Origin: JACCWP01 sp963785115
GTDB lineage: Bacteria > Actinomycetota > Actinomycetes > Propionibacteriales > Nocardioidaceae
DNA: 64,000 nt
NCBI GenBank assembly: GCA_963785115.1
Contig: CAWATY010000009.1
Location: 744,001-808,000, forward strand
Reading direction: 5' to 3'
Position 1 is the stretch's first letter, and each line of letters starts with the position of its first letter. This document shows positions 17,846 through 26,147 of this stretch, in pieces. Position numbers and translations under genes: made by a program. Below the pieces are notes generated by a model. The model was not told the origin of the DNA. It worked only from the letters and a program-made list of their open reading frames with translations, and did no database searches.

Positions 17846-19639
17846 TCACCCGTCGCCGCCCCCCGCTGCTCCGGCCGGCACCAGCGGTCGACCGGCCGGG
17901 TCGAGCCCGCGGGCGACGTAGTAGGCGTCGATCATGCCGCGCAGCCGCTCCCGGGTCAGCCGCGCCACCCGCCCCGAGCCGACCTCGACCGACTCGGTGA
18001 GCAGCCGTTCGGGCAGCCAGTCGTCGGCGGGGGTCCAGCCTTCACGCAGGTTGTAGGCCCGCTTGAGCAGGACGATGCGCTGCGCGGTCGCACGCAGCTC
18101 GGCGCCGTCGATGTCCCATCCGGTGACGACGCGCAGCAACGCGGCCCACTCGTCGAACGGTTCGGTGAAGACCCCGCGCAGGAACTTGCACAGGATCATC
18201 GAGTCCATGATCGCGGCGCGGTCCTCGGTCTCGATCGCCGCCAGCACGTGCGCGTTGCCACCGTCGAGCCGATCGAGGTCGCCGGACAGGTCGGCCTCGT
18301 ACGCGCCGGACCGGTTGTGGTCGGCACCGCGGGCGTTGACCGCGAGCCCCAGCGCCATCGCGTGCAGGGTGCGCGGCTCGTAGCCCGGCATCTCCATGCC
18401 CTTGACGTGCGGGGCGAAGTCGGCCGAACCGCCCCCGACGACCTCCGCCGCGTGCCGCGAGCCCTGGGCGAGCAACGGCCCGATGCCGGTGCCCGCCCCG
18501 ATCTCGTCCAGCGCCCGCAGCAGCGCAGCACCGTCGCCGAACCGGAGCCAGGGAGCGTCGATCAGGCCGCGCTCGGCGCACTCCATCGCCCAGGCGATGG
18601 TGCCGCCCGCCGAGATGGTGTCCAGGCCGAGCTCGTCGCAACGCCCGCTGGCGGCCAGCACGTCGTCGGTGTCCGAGACCCCGCACATGGGGCCGAGCGC
18701 GAAGACGTTCTCGTACTCGACGCGGGCCGTCTTGCCGCCCTTGGACTTGTAGATGTGCTCGCACCCGATCGAGCACGACGCGCAGCTGTTGCGGGCCACC
18801 TTGCGCATCGAGGAGAGGTCCTCGGCGGCGAGCTGTGGTGCCTGCTCGAAGGTCGCCGCGGTGAAGTTGCGGGTCGGCAGCGTGGACAGGGCGTTGAAGG
18901 CGAGCAGGTTGGCCAGTGTGCCGAGCTCGCGGTACTTGGCGGTGGCCTTGCCGAACGACCGCTGCCGCAGGTCACGCGCGGCCGCCAGCACGCCGGCCTG
19001 GTCGTGCGGCGCGACCTTGGTCGCCGCCCGCACGGCCACCGCCTTGACCCGCTTGGCCCCCAGCACGGCGCCGAGGCCACCCCGCCCCGCGTGCCGGCCG
19101 TCGTGCGAGACCGTGGCGTAGCGCACCTGCCGCTCGCCCGCCGGCCCGATCGCCGCGATCCGCCAGCCGCCGCCGAGCCGTTCGCGCAGCGCCTTCTCGG
19201 CATCGGCGGCGGAGAGCCCCCAGACGTCGTCGGCCGGTTCGAGGCGGGCACCGTCGCCGTCGACGAGCAGCACCGTGGGCTCGGCGCACGCACCCTGGAC
19301 GACGATCGCGTCGTGACCGGTCAGCTTGCCCGAGATCGCGAAGTGGCTGGAGGCGAGCGCGTCGGTGAGCAGGCCGGTCAGCGGCGACTTCGCGACGACC
19401 GCGAACTTCGCGCTGGTCGTGAGCGGGGTGCCCACCAGGGGCGAGAAGCAGAACGCGAGCGGTGCCTCGGGAGCCAGCGGGTCGACCCCCGTCGGCGCCA
19501 GCTCGGTCATCAGCCAGGCTCCCAGTCCGGCGCCCCCGAGGTGGTCGCGCAGCACCCGGTCGGAGAGCGGAAGGACCCGGCTGTCGCCGGTGCTCACGTC
19601 GACGACGAGGGCTCGCCCGAAGTACCCGCCGGGGCTCAC
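17846..19639 (-). CDS. Aldehyde:ferredoxin oxidoreductase family protein (tungsten/molybdenum pterin)
   Basis: Family members interconvert aldehydes and carboxylic acids using a tungstopterin without nucleotide. The 597 residues have normal AOR length and domains. The [4Fe-4S] ligands are all present: C286, C289, C293 (CASCSIGC) and C484 (MILCKF). Pterin/metal-binding landmarks include KFAVVAKSPLTG, EYENVFALGPMCG, EMPGYEPR and NARGADHNRSGAY. No separate AorA ferredoxin-like or AorC flavin subunit is nearby, so the electron partner is unclear; the adjacent FdsA/NuoEF proteins are candidates (inference). The start GTG/ATG region follows mobA-moaD by 36 bp. The substrate is unknown. Confidence 0.93.
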   Translation of the reverse strand: MSPGGYFGRALVVDVSTGDSRVLPLSDRVLRDHLGGAGLGAWLMTELAPTGVDPLAPEAPLAFCFSPLVGTPLTTSAKFAVVAKSPLTGLLTDALASSHFAISGKLTGHDAIVVQGACAEPTVLLVDGDGARLEPADDVWGLSAADAEKALRERLGGGWRIAAIGPAGERQVRYATVSHDGRHAGRGGLGAVLGAKRVKAVAVRAATKVAPHDQAGVLAAARDLRQRSFGKATAKYRELGTLANLLAFNALSTLPTRNFTAATFEQAPQLAAEDLSSMRKVARNSCASCSIGCEHIYKSKGGKTARVEYENVFALGPMCGVSDTDDVLAASGRCDELGLDTISAGGTIAWAMECAERGLIDAPWLRFGDGAALLRALDEIGAGTGIGPLLAQGSRHAAEVVGGGSADFAPHVKGMEMPGYEPRTLHAMALGLAVNARGADHNRSGAYEADLSGDLDRLDGGNAHVLAAIETEDRAAIMDSMILCKFLRGVFTEPFDEWAALLRVVTGWDIDGAELRATAQRIVLLKRAYNLREGWTPADDWLPERLLTESVEVGSGRVARLTRERLRGMIDAYYVARGLDPAGRPLVPAGAAGGGDG

Positions 19640-19675
19640 GGTGCCGTCACCACAGTCATCGGGCTCATTCGGCGC

Positions 19676-20509
19676 TCAACCCCCCGCGTCCGCGGCCAGG
19701 AAGCTCACGGCGTCGCCCGCGACCAACGGCGTGCCGGTGTCACGGGTCACCCAGTCGCCCTCGAGTGCCGCGACCACGTGCCGGTCGAGGTTGAGCCCGA
19801 TCGCGCCGGCAGCCGCCCCGATGGTGGCGGCGCGGACCGTCCGGGCACCGCGGTGGCCGTCGGCGAGGTGGCCGAAGCGCTCGACGCGTACCTCCGGGGC
19901 GGGCCGGGCAAGGGCCCGGTCGTAGTCCTCGCGATCGTTGACGTTGACCACCGACTCGAGCGTCGGGTCGGCGGCGGCCAGCGCCCTGTCGTCGAGCAGC
20001 GCCTCGTCGTCGAGCCGGAGCACCCGGCAGCGGTCGAACAGGAACGCCGGCTTGCGTACGCCCTCGGCCAGCAGCTCGTCGACGATCGCGGCGAGCGCGG
20101 GGCGGTACGCGGCGGCGAGCGGCTGCCGGTGGCCGCGGGCCATCGGCAGCACGACGTCGTGCTCGCCGATCGCGGCCACGACCCGACGGACGAACGCGGG
20201 GTGCAGGAACGGCAGGTCGGTGGAACAGCAGAACGCCGCGTCCGCGACGCCCTCGAGCGCATGCAGGCCGACTGCCAGGCCCTGCAGCGGGCCCTGACCC
20301 TCGTACGGGTCGTCCTGCACGTCGACGTCGGCGGGCAGCGACGGCAGCGGCTGACCGGGAGCGCGGACCACGACGACCGGGCCGCCGGTGCCGCGGGCCA
20401 CCACGCCCACCGTGCGTCGGAGCAGGGTGGAGCCGTGCCAGGGCAGCGCGGCCTTGGCGGTTCCCATCCGGGTGGACCGCCCGCCCGCGAGCACGACGCC
20501 GGCAAACAT
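19676..20509 (-). CDS. Molybdenum cofactor guanylyltransferase MobA fused to a MoaD/ThiS-like sulfur carrier
   Basis: From the ATG at 20509 there are 277 residues; an upstream ATG adds 15 residues without family similarity. Residues 1-200 are a MobA nucleotidyltransferase: VVLAGGRSTRMGTAK, the CSTDLPFLHP metal site, and VNVNDREDY near the end. Residues 206-277 resemble MoaD: VRVERFGHL, ATIGAAAGAIGL, an EGDWVTRDTGTPLVAGD loop, then a terminal AGG. The Gly-Gly end is the part that MoaD needs for thiocarboxylation. It is first in the Mo/W cluster. MobA makes bis-MGD for FdsA, whereas AOR should need pterin without GMP. Confidence 0.88.
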   Translation of the reverse strand: MFAGVVLAGGRSTRMGTAKAALPWHGSTLLRRTVGVVARGTGGPVVVVRAPGQPLPSLPADVDVQDDPYEGQGPLQGLAVGLHALEGVADAAFCCSTDLPFLHPAFVRRVVAAIGEHDVVLPMARGHRQPLAAAYRPALAAIVDELLAEGVRKPAFLFDRCRVLRLDDEALLDDRALAAADPTLESVVNVNDREDYDRALARPAPEVRVERFGHLADGHRGARTVRAATIGAAAGAIGLNLDRHVVAALEGDWVTRDTGTPLVAGDAVSFLAADAGG

Positions 20510-20552
20510 CACGTCTCGACTGTAATCCGGCCGCGCTGCCCCGGCGAAAACC

Positions 20553-20616
20553 ACGCTCTCCCAGCGCTACAGCGCTGGGTCACCGGGGTTTTCGCAGCCA
20601 AGGCTGCGAAAACGGC
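20553..20616. repeat. Composite double-hairpin repeat, copy B (right flank of Mo/W module)
   Basis: Second copy of the element at 9881-9944, in direct orientation. The first hairpin at 20560-20579 has 9 bp arms around AC. The second at 20588-20613 has 12 bp arms (GTTTTCGCAGCC and its complement) around AA. Most differences from copy A fall in the loop centres or the spacer, while the stem sequences are kept, so the structure seems conserved. It lies in the 150 bp gap between the xerD stop and the mobA-moaD start. Confidence 0.85.
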
Positions 20617-20659
20617 AGCGGGTTGGGAAGCGTGGGGCAGGTCGGGATCGGGCGGCCGG

Positions 20660-21610
20660 TCAGGACAGGGCGCGGGGGTGGGCGGTGGCGTAGACCTCGC
20701 GGAGGCGGTCGACGGTCACCAGCGTGTAGACCTGGGTGGTGGTCACCGAGGCGTGGCCGAGCAGCTCCTGGACCACCCGGACGTCGGCGCCGCCGTCGAG
20801 CAGGTGGGTGGCGAAGGAGTGCCGCAGGGTGTGCGGCGAGACGTCACCGGTCACCCCGGCCCGCTCGGCCGCCTTGGCCAGCACCGCCCAGGCGCTCTGC
20901 CGCGACAGCCGGCCGCCGCGGGCGTTGAGGAACACCGCCGGCGTCCCCGAGCCGGTGGCCACCAGCTCGGGCCGGGCCCGCACCAGGTAGGCGTCCAGCG
21001 CTGTGGCGGCGTACGAGCCGACGGGCACCACCCGCTGCCGCCCGCCCTTGCCGCGCAGCAGCACGGCTCCCCCGTCGGAGCCCGGCCCGGCAGCGGCCAG
21101 GTCGAGGTCGTCGACGTCGAGGCCGACCGCCTCGGAGATCCGGGCGCCGGTGCCGTACAGCAGCTCGAGCAGCGCCCGGTCGCGCAGCGCCAGCGTGGTG
21201 CCGGCCGAGCCCGCCGCCTCCAGGATCGCCTCGACATCGGAGACCGGCAGTGCCTTGGGCAGTCGCTTCGGCGGGCTGGGCGGGCGTACCGCGGCAGCGG
21301 CGTCGGTCTCGGTGGTGCCCTCGCGCAGCAGGAACCGGTGGAACCCGCGCACCGCCACCACCGCCCGGCCGGCGCTGCCCGCGGACAGCGGCGGATGCTC
21401 CTCGTCGCCGGTGCGAAGCCGGGCCAGGAAACCGGCCACGTGCTCCTCGCGGACCTCCGTCGCGTCGTCGACCCCCTCCCCCGCCAGGAACTCGGTGTAG
21501 CGACGGAGGTCGCGGCGGTAGGACTGCACGCTGTTGCGGGCCAGCCCGCGCTCGACCACCAGGTGGTCGAGGTAGCCCGCGACGGACGCGGCCAGCGGCG
21601 AGCGGCTCAG
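20660..21610 (-). CDS. xerD: Tyrosine recombinase XerD
   Basis: Resolves chromosome dimers at dif together with XerC. The 316 residues have a SAM-like N-terminal domain (YLDHLVVERGLARNSVQSYR) and a catalytic domain with GARISEAV (Arg), HTLRHSFATHLL (His-x-x-Arg) and LLGHASVTTTQVYT (His and nucleophile Tyr). No ATG, GTG or TTG fits the N-terminus. A CTG at 21610 overlaps the ald stop (CTGA) and sits 6 nt after a perfect GGAGGT, so I choose it. A long open frame to 22783 is overlap with ald. It is at the edge of the Mo/W module, but it is the housekeeping enzyme by synteny. Confidence 0.93.
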   Translation of the reverse strand: MSRSPLAASVAGYLDHLVVERGLARNSVQSYRRDLRRYTEFLAGEGVDDATEVREEHVAGFLARLRTGDEEHPPLSAGSAGRAVVAVRGFHRFLLREGTTETDAAAAVRPPSPPKRLPKALPVSDVEAILEAAGSAGTTLALRDRALLELLYGTGARISEAVGLDVDDLDLAAAGPGSDGGAVLLRGKGGRQRVVPVGSYAATALDAYLVRARPELVATGSGTPAVFLNARGGRLSRQSAWAVLAKAAERAGVTGDVSPHTLRHSFATHLLDGGADVRVVQELLGHASVTTTQVYTLVTVDRLREVYATAHPRALS

Positions 21611-22722
21611 CCGAGCACCTCCGCGAGCTCCACGTGCTCGCGCCCGTGCGCCTCCGCGACCGGCCCGTTGGTGATGGCACCGGCGTGCGTGTTGAGCCCG
21701 AGTGCCAGGCTGTGGTCGTCGCGCATGGCCTGCTGCCAGCCCTTGTCGGCGAGCGCCACCGCGTAGGGCAGCGTGACGTTGGTGAGGGCGTAGGTCGAGG
21801 TGTGCGGCACCGCACCCGGCATGTTCGCGACGCAGTAGAAGACCGACTCGTGGACCGTGTAGGTCGGCTCGGCGTGCGTGGTCGGCCGGGAGTCCTCGAA
21901 GCAGCCCCCCTGGTCGATGGAGATGTCGACCAGGACGCTGCCCGGCAGCATCCGCGACACCAGGTCGTTGGAGATCAGCGTCGGCGCCTTGGCACCCGGC
22001 ACCAGGACAGCGCCGATCACCAGGTCGGCGTCCAGCACGGCCCGCTCGATCTCGTAGGTGTTCGACGCGACCGTCTGCAGGTGGCCCTGGTAGATGCGGT
22101 CTGCCTGCCGCAGCCGCTCGATGTTCCGGTCCAGCAGCAGCACCTCGGCCTGCATGCCGAGGGCGATGGCAGCGGCGTTCATGCCCGAGACCCCGGCGCC
22201 GATCACGACCACCTTGGCCGCGTAGACGCCGGACACCCCGCCCATCAGCACGCCGCGGCCGCCGCCCTGGCGCATCAGCTGGTACGCCCCGGCCTGCGGC
22301 GCCAGCCGGCCCGCGACCTCGCTCATCGGCGCCAGCAGCGGCAGCGACAGGTCGGGGGCCTGCACGGTCTCGTAGGCGATGCCGGTGACCTTGCGCTCCA
22401 GCAGCGCCTCCGTGCAGTCCTTGGACGCGGCGAGGTGCAGGTACGTGAACAGCGCCTGGCCGTCGCGCATCCGGTGGTACTCGGAGTCGATCGGCTCCTT
22501 CACCTTGAGGATCAGGTCGCCGGTGCCCCACACGTCGTCGGCCGTCGGCAGGATGCTGGCACCGGCCTCGACGTACTGGGAGTCGGGGATGGACGAGCCG
22601 ACACCCGCCTCCGCCTCGACGTAGACCTCGTGGCCGTGCACCACCAGCTCGTGCACGCCTGACGGCGTGATGGCGACGCGGTACTCGTGGTTCTTGACCT
22701 CGCGCGGGATGCCGATCTTCAC
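21607..22722 (-). CDS. ald: Alanine dehydrogenase
   Basis: NAD-dependent reversible deamination of L-alanine to pyruvate. The GTG at 22722 gives 371 residues and the family opening VKIGIPREVKNHEYRV. It has GHEVYVEAEAG, KVKEP with the substrate-binding Lys, FTYLHLAAS with the catalytic-region His, and a Rossmann VVVIGAGVSGMNAA. A second GTG three codons upstream is possible. ald is not in the matching M. tuberculosis block, so together with the ribokinase gene it looks inserted between the NUDIX gene and xerD. Confidence 0.96.
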   Translation of the reverse strand: MKIGIPREVKNHEYRVAITPSGVHELVVHGHEVYVEAEAGVGSSIPDSQYVEAGASILPTADDVWGTGDLILKVKEPIDSEYHRMRDGQALFTYLHLAASKDCTEALLERKVTGIAYETVQAPDLSLPLLAPMSEVAGRLAPQAGAYQLMRQGGGRGVLMGGVSGVYAAKVVVIGAGVSGMNAAAIALGMQAEVLLLDRNIERLRQADRIYQGHLQTVASNTYEIERAVLDADLVIGAVLVPGAKAPTLISNDLVSRMLPGSVLVDISIDQGGCFEDSRPTTHAEPTYTVHESVFYCVANMPGAVPHTSTYALTNVTLPYAVALADKGWQQAMRDDHSLALGLNTHAGAITNGPVAEAHGREHVELAEVLG

Positions 22723-22813
22723 GGCCGTCACTCTGGCACGAGGGGCCAGCCGCTGTCGCGTTCCCTGCGGTCGATCCAGCCAAACGCCGATCTGGCGGGC
22801 CCGCAGCGGCTGC

Positions 22814-23722
22814 TCAGAGGTCGGCGCGGCGGGGGATGCCCTCCTGGGCACCGAGCCGGGTGACCGCCGTCGACGCCGCCGTGACCGCCAGCCGCACCGC
22901 GTCGGCCGGGTCGGCCCCGTCGTGCAGCGCCGCGGCGAGGTAGCCGGTGAAGGTGTCCCCCGCACCGGTGGTGTCCACCGCCCGCACGTCGGGAGCCTGC
23001 TGGGTGGCGATCGGCCCGCCCGCGGTCCAGGCGGCTCCGCGGGCGCCGAGCGTGACCACCACCAAGGCGTCGTGGGCCTCCGCCAGCGCCGCGGCCGCCT
23101 GCTGCGGACCTTCGTCGCCCCCACCGGCCAGCACCCGGCACTCGTGCTCGTTGACCACGAGGACGTCGACCGGGCCCAGCGCGGAGCCGAGCACCGGCTC
23201 GGAGCCGGAGTCCGGGCGGGGCGCCGGCGCCGCGTTGAGCAGCACCCGGGCACCGACGGCAGCCGCCCGCCGGGCGGCATCGGCGACTGCGGCCAACGGG
23301 ATCTCGAGCTGAAGGACCAGCGTGTCGCCCGGGTCCAACCCCTCGCAGGCGGCGTGGACGTCGTCGTCACCCACCAGGCCGTTGGCACCGGAGACGACCG
23401 TGATCGTGTTCTCGCCGTCGTCCTGCACGCTCACCACGGCCAGCCCGGTAGGCGCGTCCGGCACCCGGCGCACGGCGTCGACGTCGATCCCGTCGTCGAC
23501 GAGGGCAGCGCGCAGCAGCCGGCCGCCCTCGTCGTCGCCGGTGGCACCGACCATCCGCACGCTCGCCCCGGCCCGCGCCGCGGCGACCGCCTGGTTGGCC
23601 CCCTTGCCCCCCGGGCGACGGAGCAGGTCGCGGGCGAGCACGGTCTCGCCGGCCGCCGGCAGCCCCGGCACCGTGACGATCTGGTCGACGTTGAGGCTGC
23701 CGAGGACGGTCAGCGTGCTCAC
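22814..23722 (-). CDS. rbsK: Ribokinase (PfkB family)
   Basis: Likely phosphorylates ribose or a related sugar. The 302 residues carry both PfkB signatures: GGKGANQAVAAARAGA near 38-53 and the C-terminal DTTGAGDTFTGYLAAAL with the catalytic Asp. The N-terminal VLGSLNVDQIV matches ribokinases better than adenosine or fructose kinases. No sugar transporter is adjacent, so the substrate assignment is from the family only. It overlaps the NUDIX gene by 4 bp. Confidence 0.85.
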   Translation of the reverse strand: MSTLTVLGSLNVDQIVTVPGLPAAGETVLARDLLRRPGGKGANQAVAAARAGASVRMVGATGDDEGGRLLRAALVDDGIDVDAVRRVPDAPTGLAVVSVQDDGENTITVVSGANGLVGDDDVHAACEGLDPGDTLVLQLEIPLAAVADAARRAAAVGARVLLNAAPAPRPDSGSEPVLGSALGPVDVLVVNEHECRVLAGGGDEGPQQAAAALAEAHDALVVVTLGARGAAWTAGGPIATQQAPDVRAVDTTGAGDTFTGYLAAALHDGADPADAVRLAVTAASTAVTRLGAQEGIPRRADL

Positions 23723-24345
23723 GCGCGGTCGGCCCCGGTGCGCCGTGCCCAGGTCGCCAGCAGTCCGATCACGGTGAGCGCATCGGTGAGCCGGCCCTGC
23801 AGCACGGCGCGGACGGCGTCACCCAGCGGCACCCACACCGCTTCCATGTGGGCCTCCTCGTGCTGCCGCTCCGGCACTGAGTCGGCGGGCGCAGTCCCGA
23901 GGTCGTGCACCTCGAACAGCTGCCAGTGCTCGTCGGTCATGCCCGGCGACGACCAGGCCTGCGCCAGCTCAGACCAGGTGTCCCCCACCAGGTCCGCCTC
24001 CTCGGCCAGCTCGCGGGCCGCAGCCTCGCGGGGCGGCTCGCCGCCGACGTCGAGCAGGCCGGCCGGCAGCTGCAGCAGCCGGTGACCGGCGGCGTGCCGG
24101 TACTGGAGCAGCAGCAGCACCCGGTCGACCTCGTCGAGCGCCACCACGCCGACCGCGCCGTGGTGCTCGACGACGGCCCGGTCGAACTCGTCACCGTCGG
24201 GAGCGCGCACGGTGTCCTCGCGCAGGCTGACGAACCCCCCGTCGAAGCGGCGGGAGGTGCCGACGACCTCCCAGTGCTCGACCGCGTCGGCCAGCGGCTC
24301 GCCGGGCAGCCAGAGACGTCCGGGCAGCCGTGGGTGCGCGGTCAC
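23719..24345 (-). CDS. NUDIX hydrolase, ADP-ribose pyrophosphatase type
   Basis: Hydrolyses a nucleoside-diphosphate-X substrate, probably ADP-ribose by family. The GTG at 24345 overlaps the pyrG stop (GTGA) and gives 208 residues. The NUDIX box GLLDVGGEPPREAAARELAE continues into EAD and contains the REXXEE-type metal site. The upstream RLLQLPAG is typical of ADP-ribose pyrophosphatases. The equivalent gene lies between pyrG and xerD in mycobacteria (Rv1700). Confidence 0.93.
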   Translation of the reverse strand: MTAHPRLPGRLWLPGEPLADAVEHWEVVGTSRRFDGGFVSLREDTVRAPDGDEFDRAVVEHHGAVGVVALDEVDRVLLLLQYRHAAGHRLLQLPAGLLDVGGEPPREAAARELAEEADLVGDTWSELAQAWSSPGMTDEHWQLFEVHDLGTAPADSVPERQHEEAHMEAVWVPLGDAVRAVLQGRLTDALTVIGLLATWARRTGADRA

Positions 24346-26081
24346 GCCCGGACGTCGGCGAAGACGGTCGGCGGCCGGCCGGCACCGTCGCCGGTGCCAT
24401 CGCCCGCACCGTCGCCCGCCGCGGCCTCGTCGACCGGCAGCCGCAGCTCGCGCTGGCGGGTGAGCGCCGCGCCGACCAGGCCGACGAACAACGGGTGCGC
24501 GCGGGTGGGGCGCGAGCGCAGCTCGGGGTGCGCCTGGGTGGCGACGTAGTAGGGGTGCGTCTCGCGGGGGAGCTCGAGGAACTCGACCAGGAGCGTGTCG
24601 GGCGACGTACCGCTGAAGACCAGTCCGGCCGCCTCCATCGCCTCGCGGTAGGCGTTGTTGACCTCGTAGCGGTGCCGGTGCCGCTCCTGCACCAGGGTCT
24701 GGCCGTAGAGCTCGGCCACGATGCTGCCCTCGCGCAACGCCGCGGGGTAGAGGCCGAGCCGCATGGTGCCGCCCAGGTCGCCGGCCCCCTCGACGAACGC
24801 CTTCTGCTCCTCCATCGTCGCGATCACCGGGTGCTGGGTGTCGACGTCGAACTCCGACGAGCTGGCCCCGGGCAGCCCGCAGACGTTGCGGGCGAACTCG
24901 ATCACCATGCACTGCAGGCCGAGGCACAGGCCGAGCGTCGGGATGCCGTGTTCGCGCGCGTGCCGCAGCGCCCCGACCTTGCCCTCGATGCCGCGGATGC
25001 CGAAACCTCCGGGCACGCAGATCGCGTCGACGTCGGCGAGCGCCTTGGCCGCACCCTCAGGCGTGGCGCACTCGTCGGAGGCGACCCAGCGCAGGGTCAC
25101 CCGGGCACTGTGGTGGAAACCGCCGGCGCGCAGCGCCTCGGCGACGGAGAGGTAGGCGTCGGGCAGGTCGATGTACTTGCCGACCAGCGCCACCGTCACG
25201 TCCTCGTCGGGCTCGTGCACCCGGTGCAGCAGGTCGTCCCAGCGGGTCCAGTCGACGTCGCGGAACGGGAGCGACAACCGGCGCACGACGTAGGCGTCCA
25301 GGCCCTCGGAGTGCAGCACTTTCGGGATGTCGTAGATGGACGGCGCGTCGACGGCGGCCACGACCGCCTCGGTGTCGACGTCGCACATCAGGGAGATCTT
25401 GCGCTTCACGCCGGCGGGGATCTCGCGGTCGGCCCGGCAGACGACGGCGTCGGGCTGGATGCCGATCGAGCGCAGCGCCGCGACCGAGTGCTGGGTCGGC
25501 TTGGTCTTCAGCTCGCCAGACGGGCCGATGTACGGAACCAGGGACACGTGCAGGAAGAAGCAGGCGTCGCGACCCACGTCGTGGCGCACCTGGCGGGCGG
25601 CCTCGAGGAACGGCAGCGACTCGATGTCGCCGACGGTGCCGCCGATCTCGGTGATCACGACGTCGACGTCGGGCCCGGCCATCGCCCGGATCCGGTCCTT
25701 GATCTCGTTGGTGATGTGCGGGATCACCTGGACGGTGTCGCCGAGGTAGTCGCCGCGGCGCTCCTTGGCGATGACCTCGCTGTAGACCTGCCCGGTGGTC
25801 ACGTTGGCCCGCCCGGACAGGTCGACGTCGAGGAACCGCTCGTAGTGGCCGATGTCGAGGTCGGTCTCCGCACCATCGTTGGTCACGAAGACCTCGCCGT
25901 GCTGGAACGGGTTCATCGTCCCGGGGTCGACGTTGAGGTAGGGGTCCAGCTTCTGCATGGTGACCCGCAGGCCGCGCGACTTCAGCAGCCGGCCGAGACT
26001 GGAGGCGGTCAGACCCTTGCCGAGCGACGAGGCGACGCCGCCGGTCACGAACAGGTGCTTGGTAGACCCGCTACCGGCCAA
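24342..26081 (-). CDS. pyrG: CTP synthase
   Basis: Makes CTP from UTP, ATP and glutamine. The 579 residues include a synthetase domain opening KHLFVTGGVASSLGKGLTAS and a class I glutamine amidotransferase domain with GLCLGLQ (catalytic Cys). A Gly/Ala/Asp-rich tail ends the protein. The start is a TTG at 26081 preceded by GGGAG; no ATG or GTG fits the conserved N-terminus. The 66 bp before it separates it from steB. Confidence 0.97.
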   Translation of the reverse strand: MAGSGSTKHLFVTGGVASSLGKGLTASSLGRLLKSRGLRVTMQKLDPYLNVDPGTMNPFQHGEVFVTNDGAETDLDIGHYERFLDVDLSGRANVTTGQVYSEVIAKERRGDYLGDTVQVIPHITNEIKDRIRAMAGPDVDVVITEIGGTVGDIESLPFLEAARQVRHDVGRDACFFLHVSLVPYIGPSGELKTKPTQHSVAALRSIGIQPDAVVCRADREIPAGVKRKISLMCDVDTEAVVAAVDAPSIYDIPKVLHSEGLDAYVVRRLSLPFRDVDWTRWDDLLHRVHEPDEDVTVALVGKYIDLPDAYLSVAEALRAGGFHHSARVTLRWVASDECATPEGAAKALADVDAICVPGGFGIRGIEGKVGALRHAREHGIPTLGLCLGLQCMVIEFARNVCGLPGASSSEFDVDTQHPVIATMEEQKAFVEGAGDLGGTMRLGLYPAALREGSIVAELYGQTLVQERHRHRYEVNNAYREAMEAAGLVFSGTSPDTLLVEFLELPRETHPYYVATQAHPELRSRPTRAHPLFVGLVGAALTRQRELRLPVDEAAAGDGAGDGTGDGAGRPPTVFADVRA

Positions 26082-26147
26082 GGGGACTCCCGTGGTCTTG
26101 GTTGGACGAATGGCCCTCCACGGGGTTCGACCGTATCAGTGCCGCCG

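Noticed and set aside
20660..21610. xerD as integrase of a mobile element carrying the Mo/W module
   Set aside because: It is the housekeeping recombinase by sequence and by its place after the NUDIX-pyrG block; no excisionase, att duplication or relaxase is seen.
20660..22783. Long xerD frame reaching through ald
   Set aside because: The upstream part is low complexity in the wrong frame of a clear alanine dehydrogenase.
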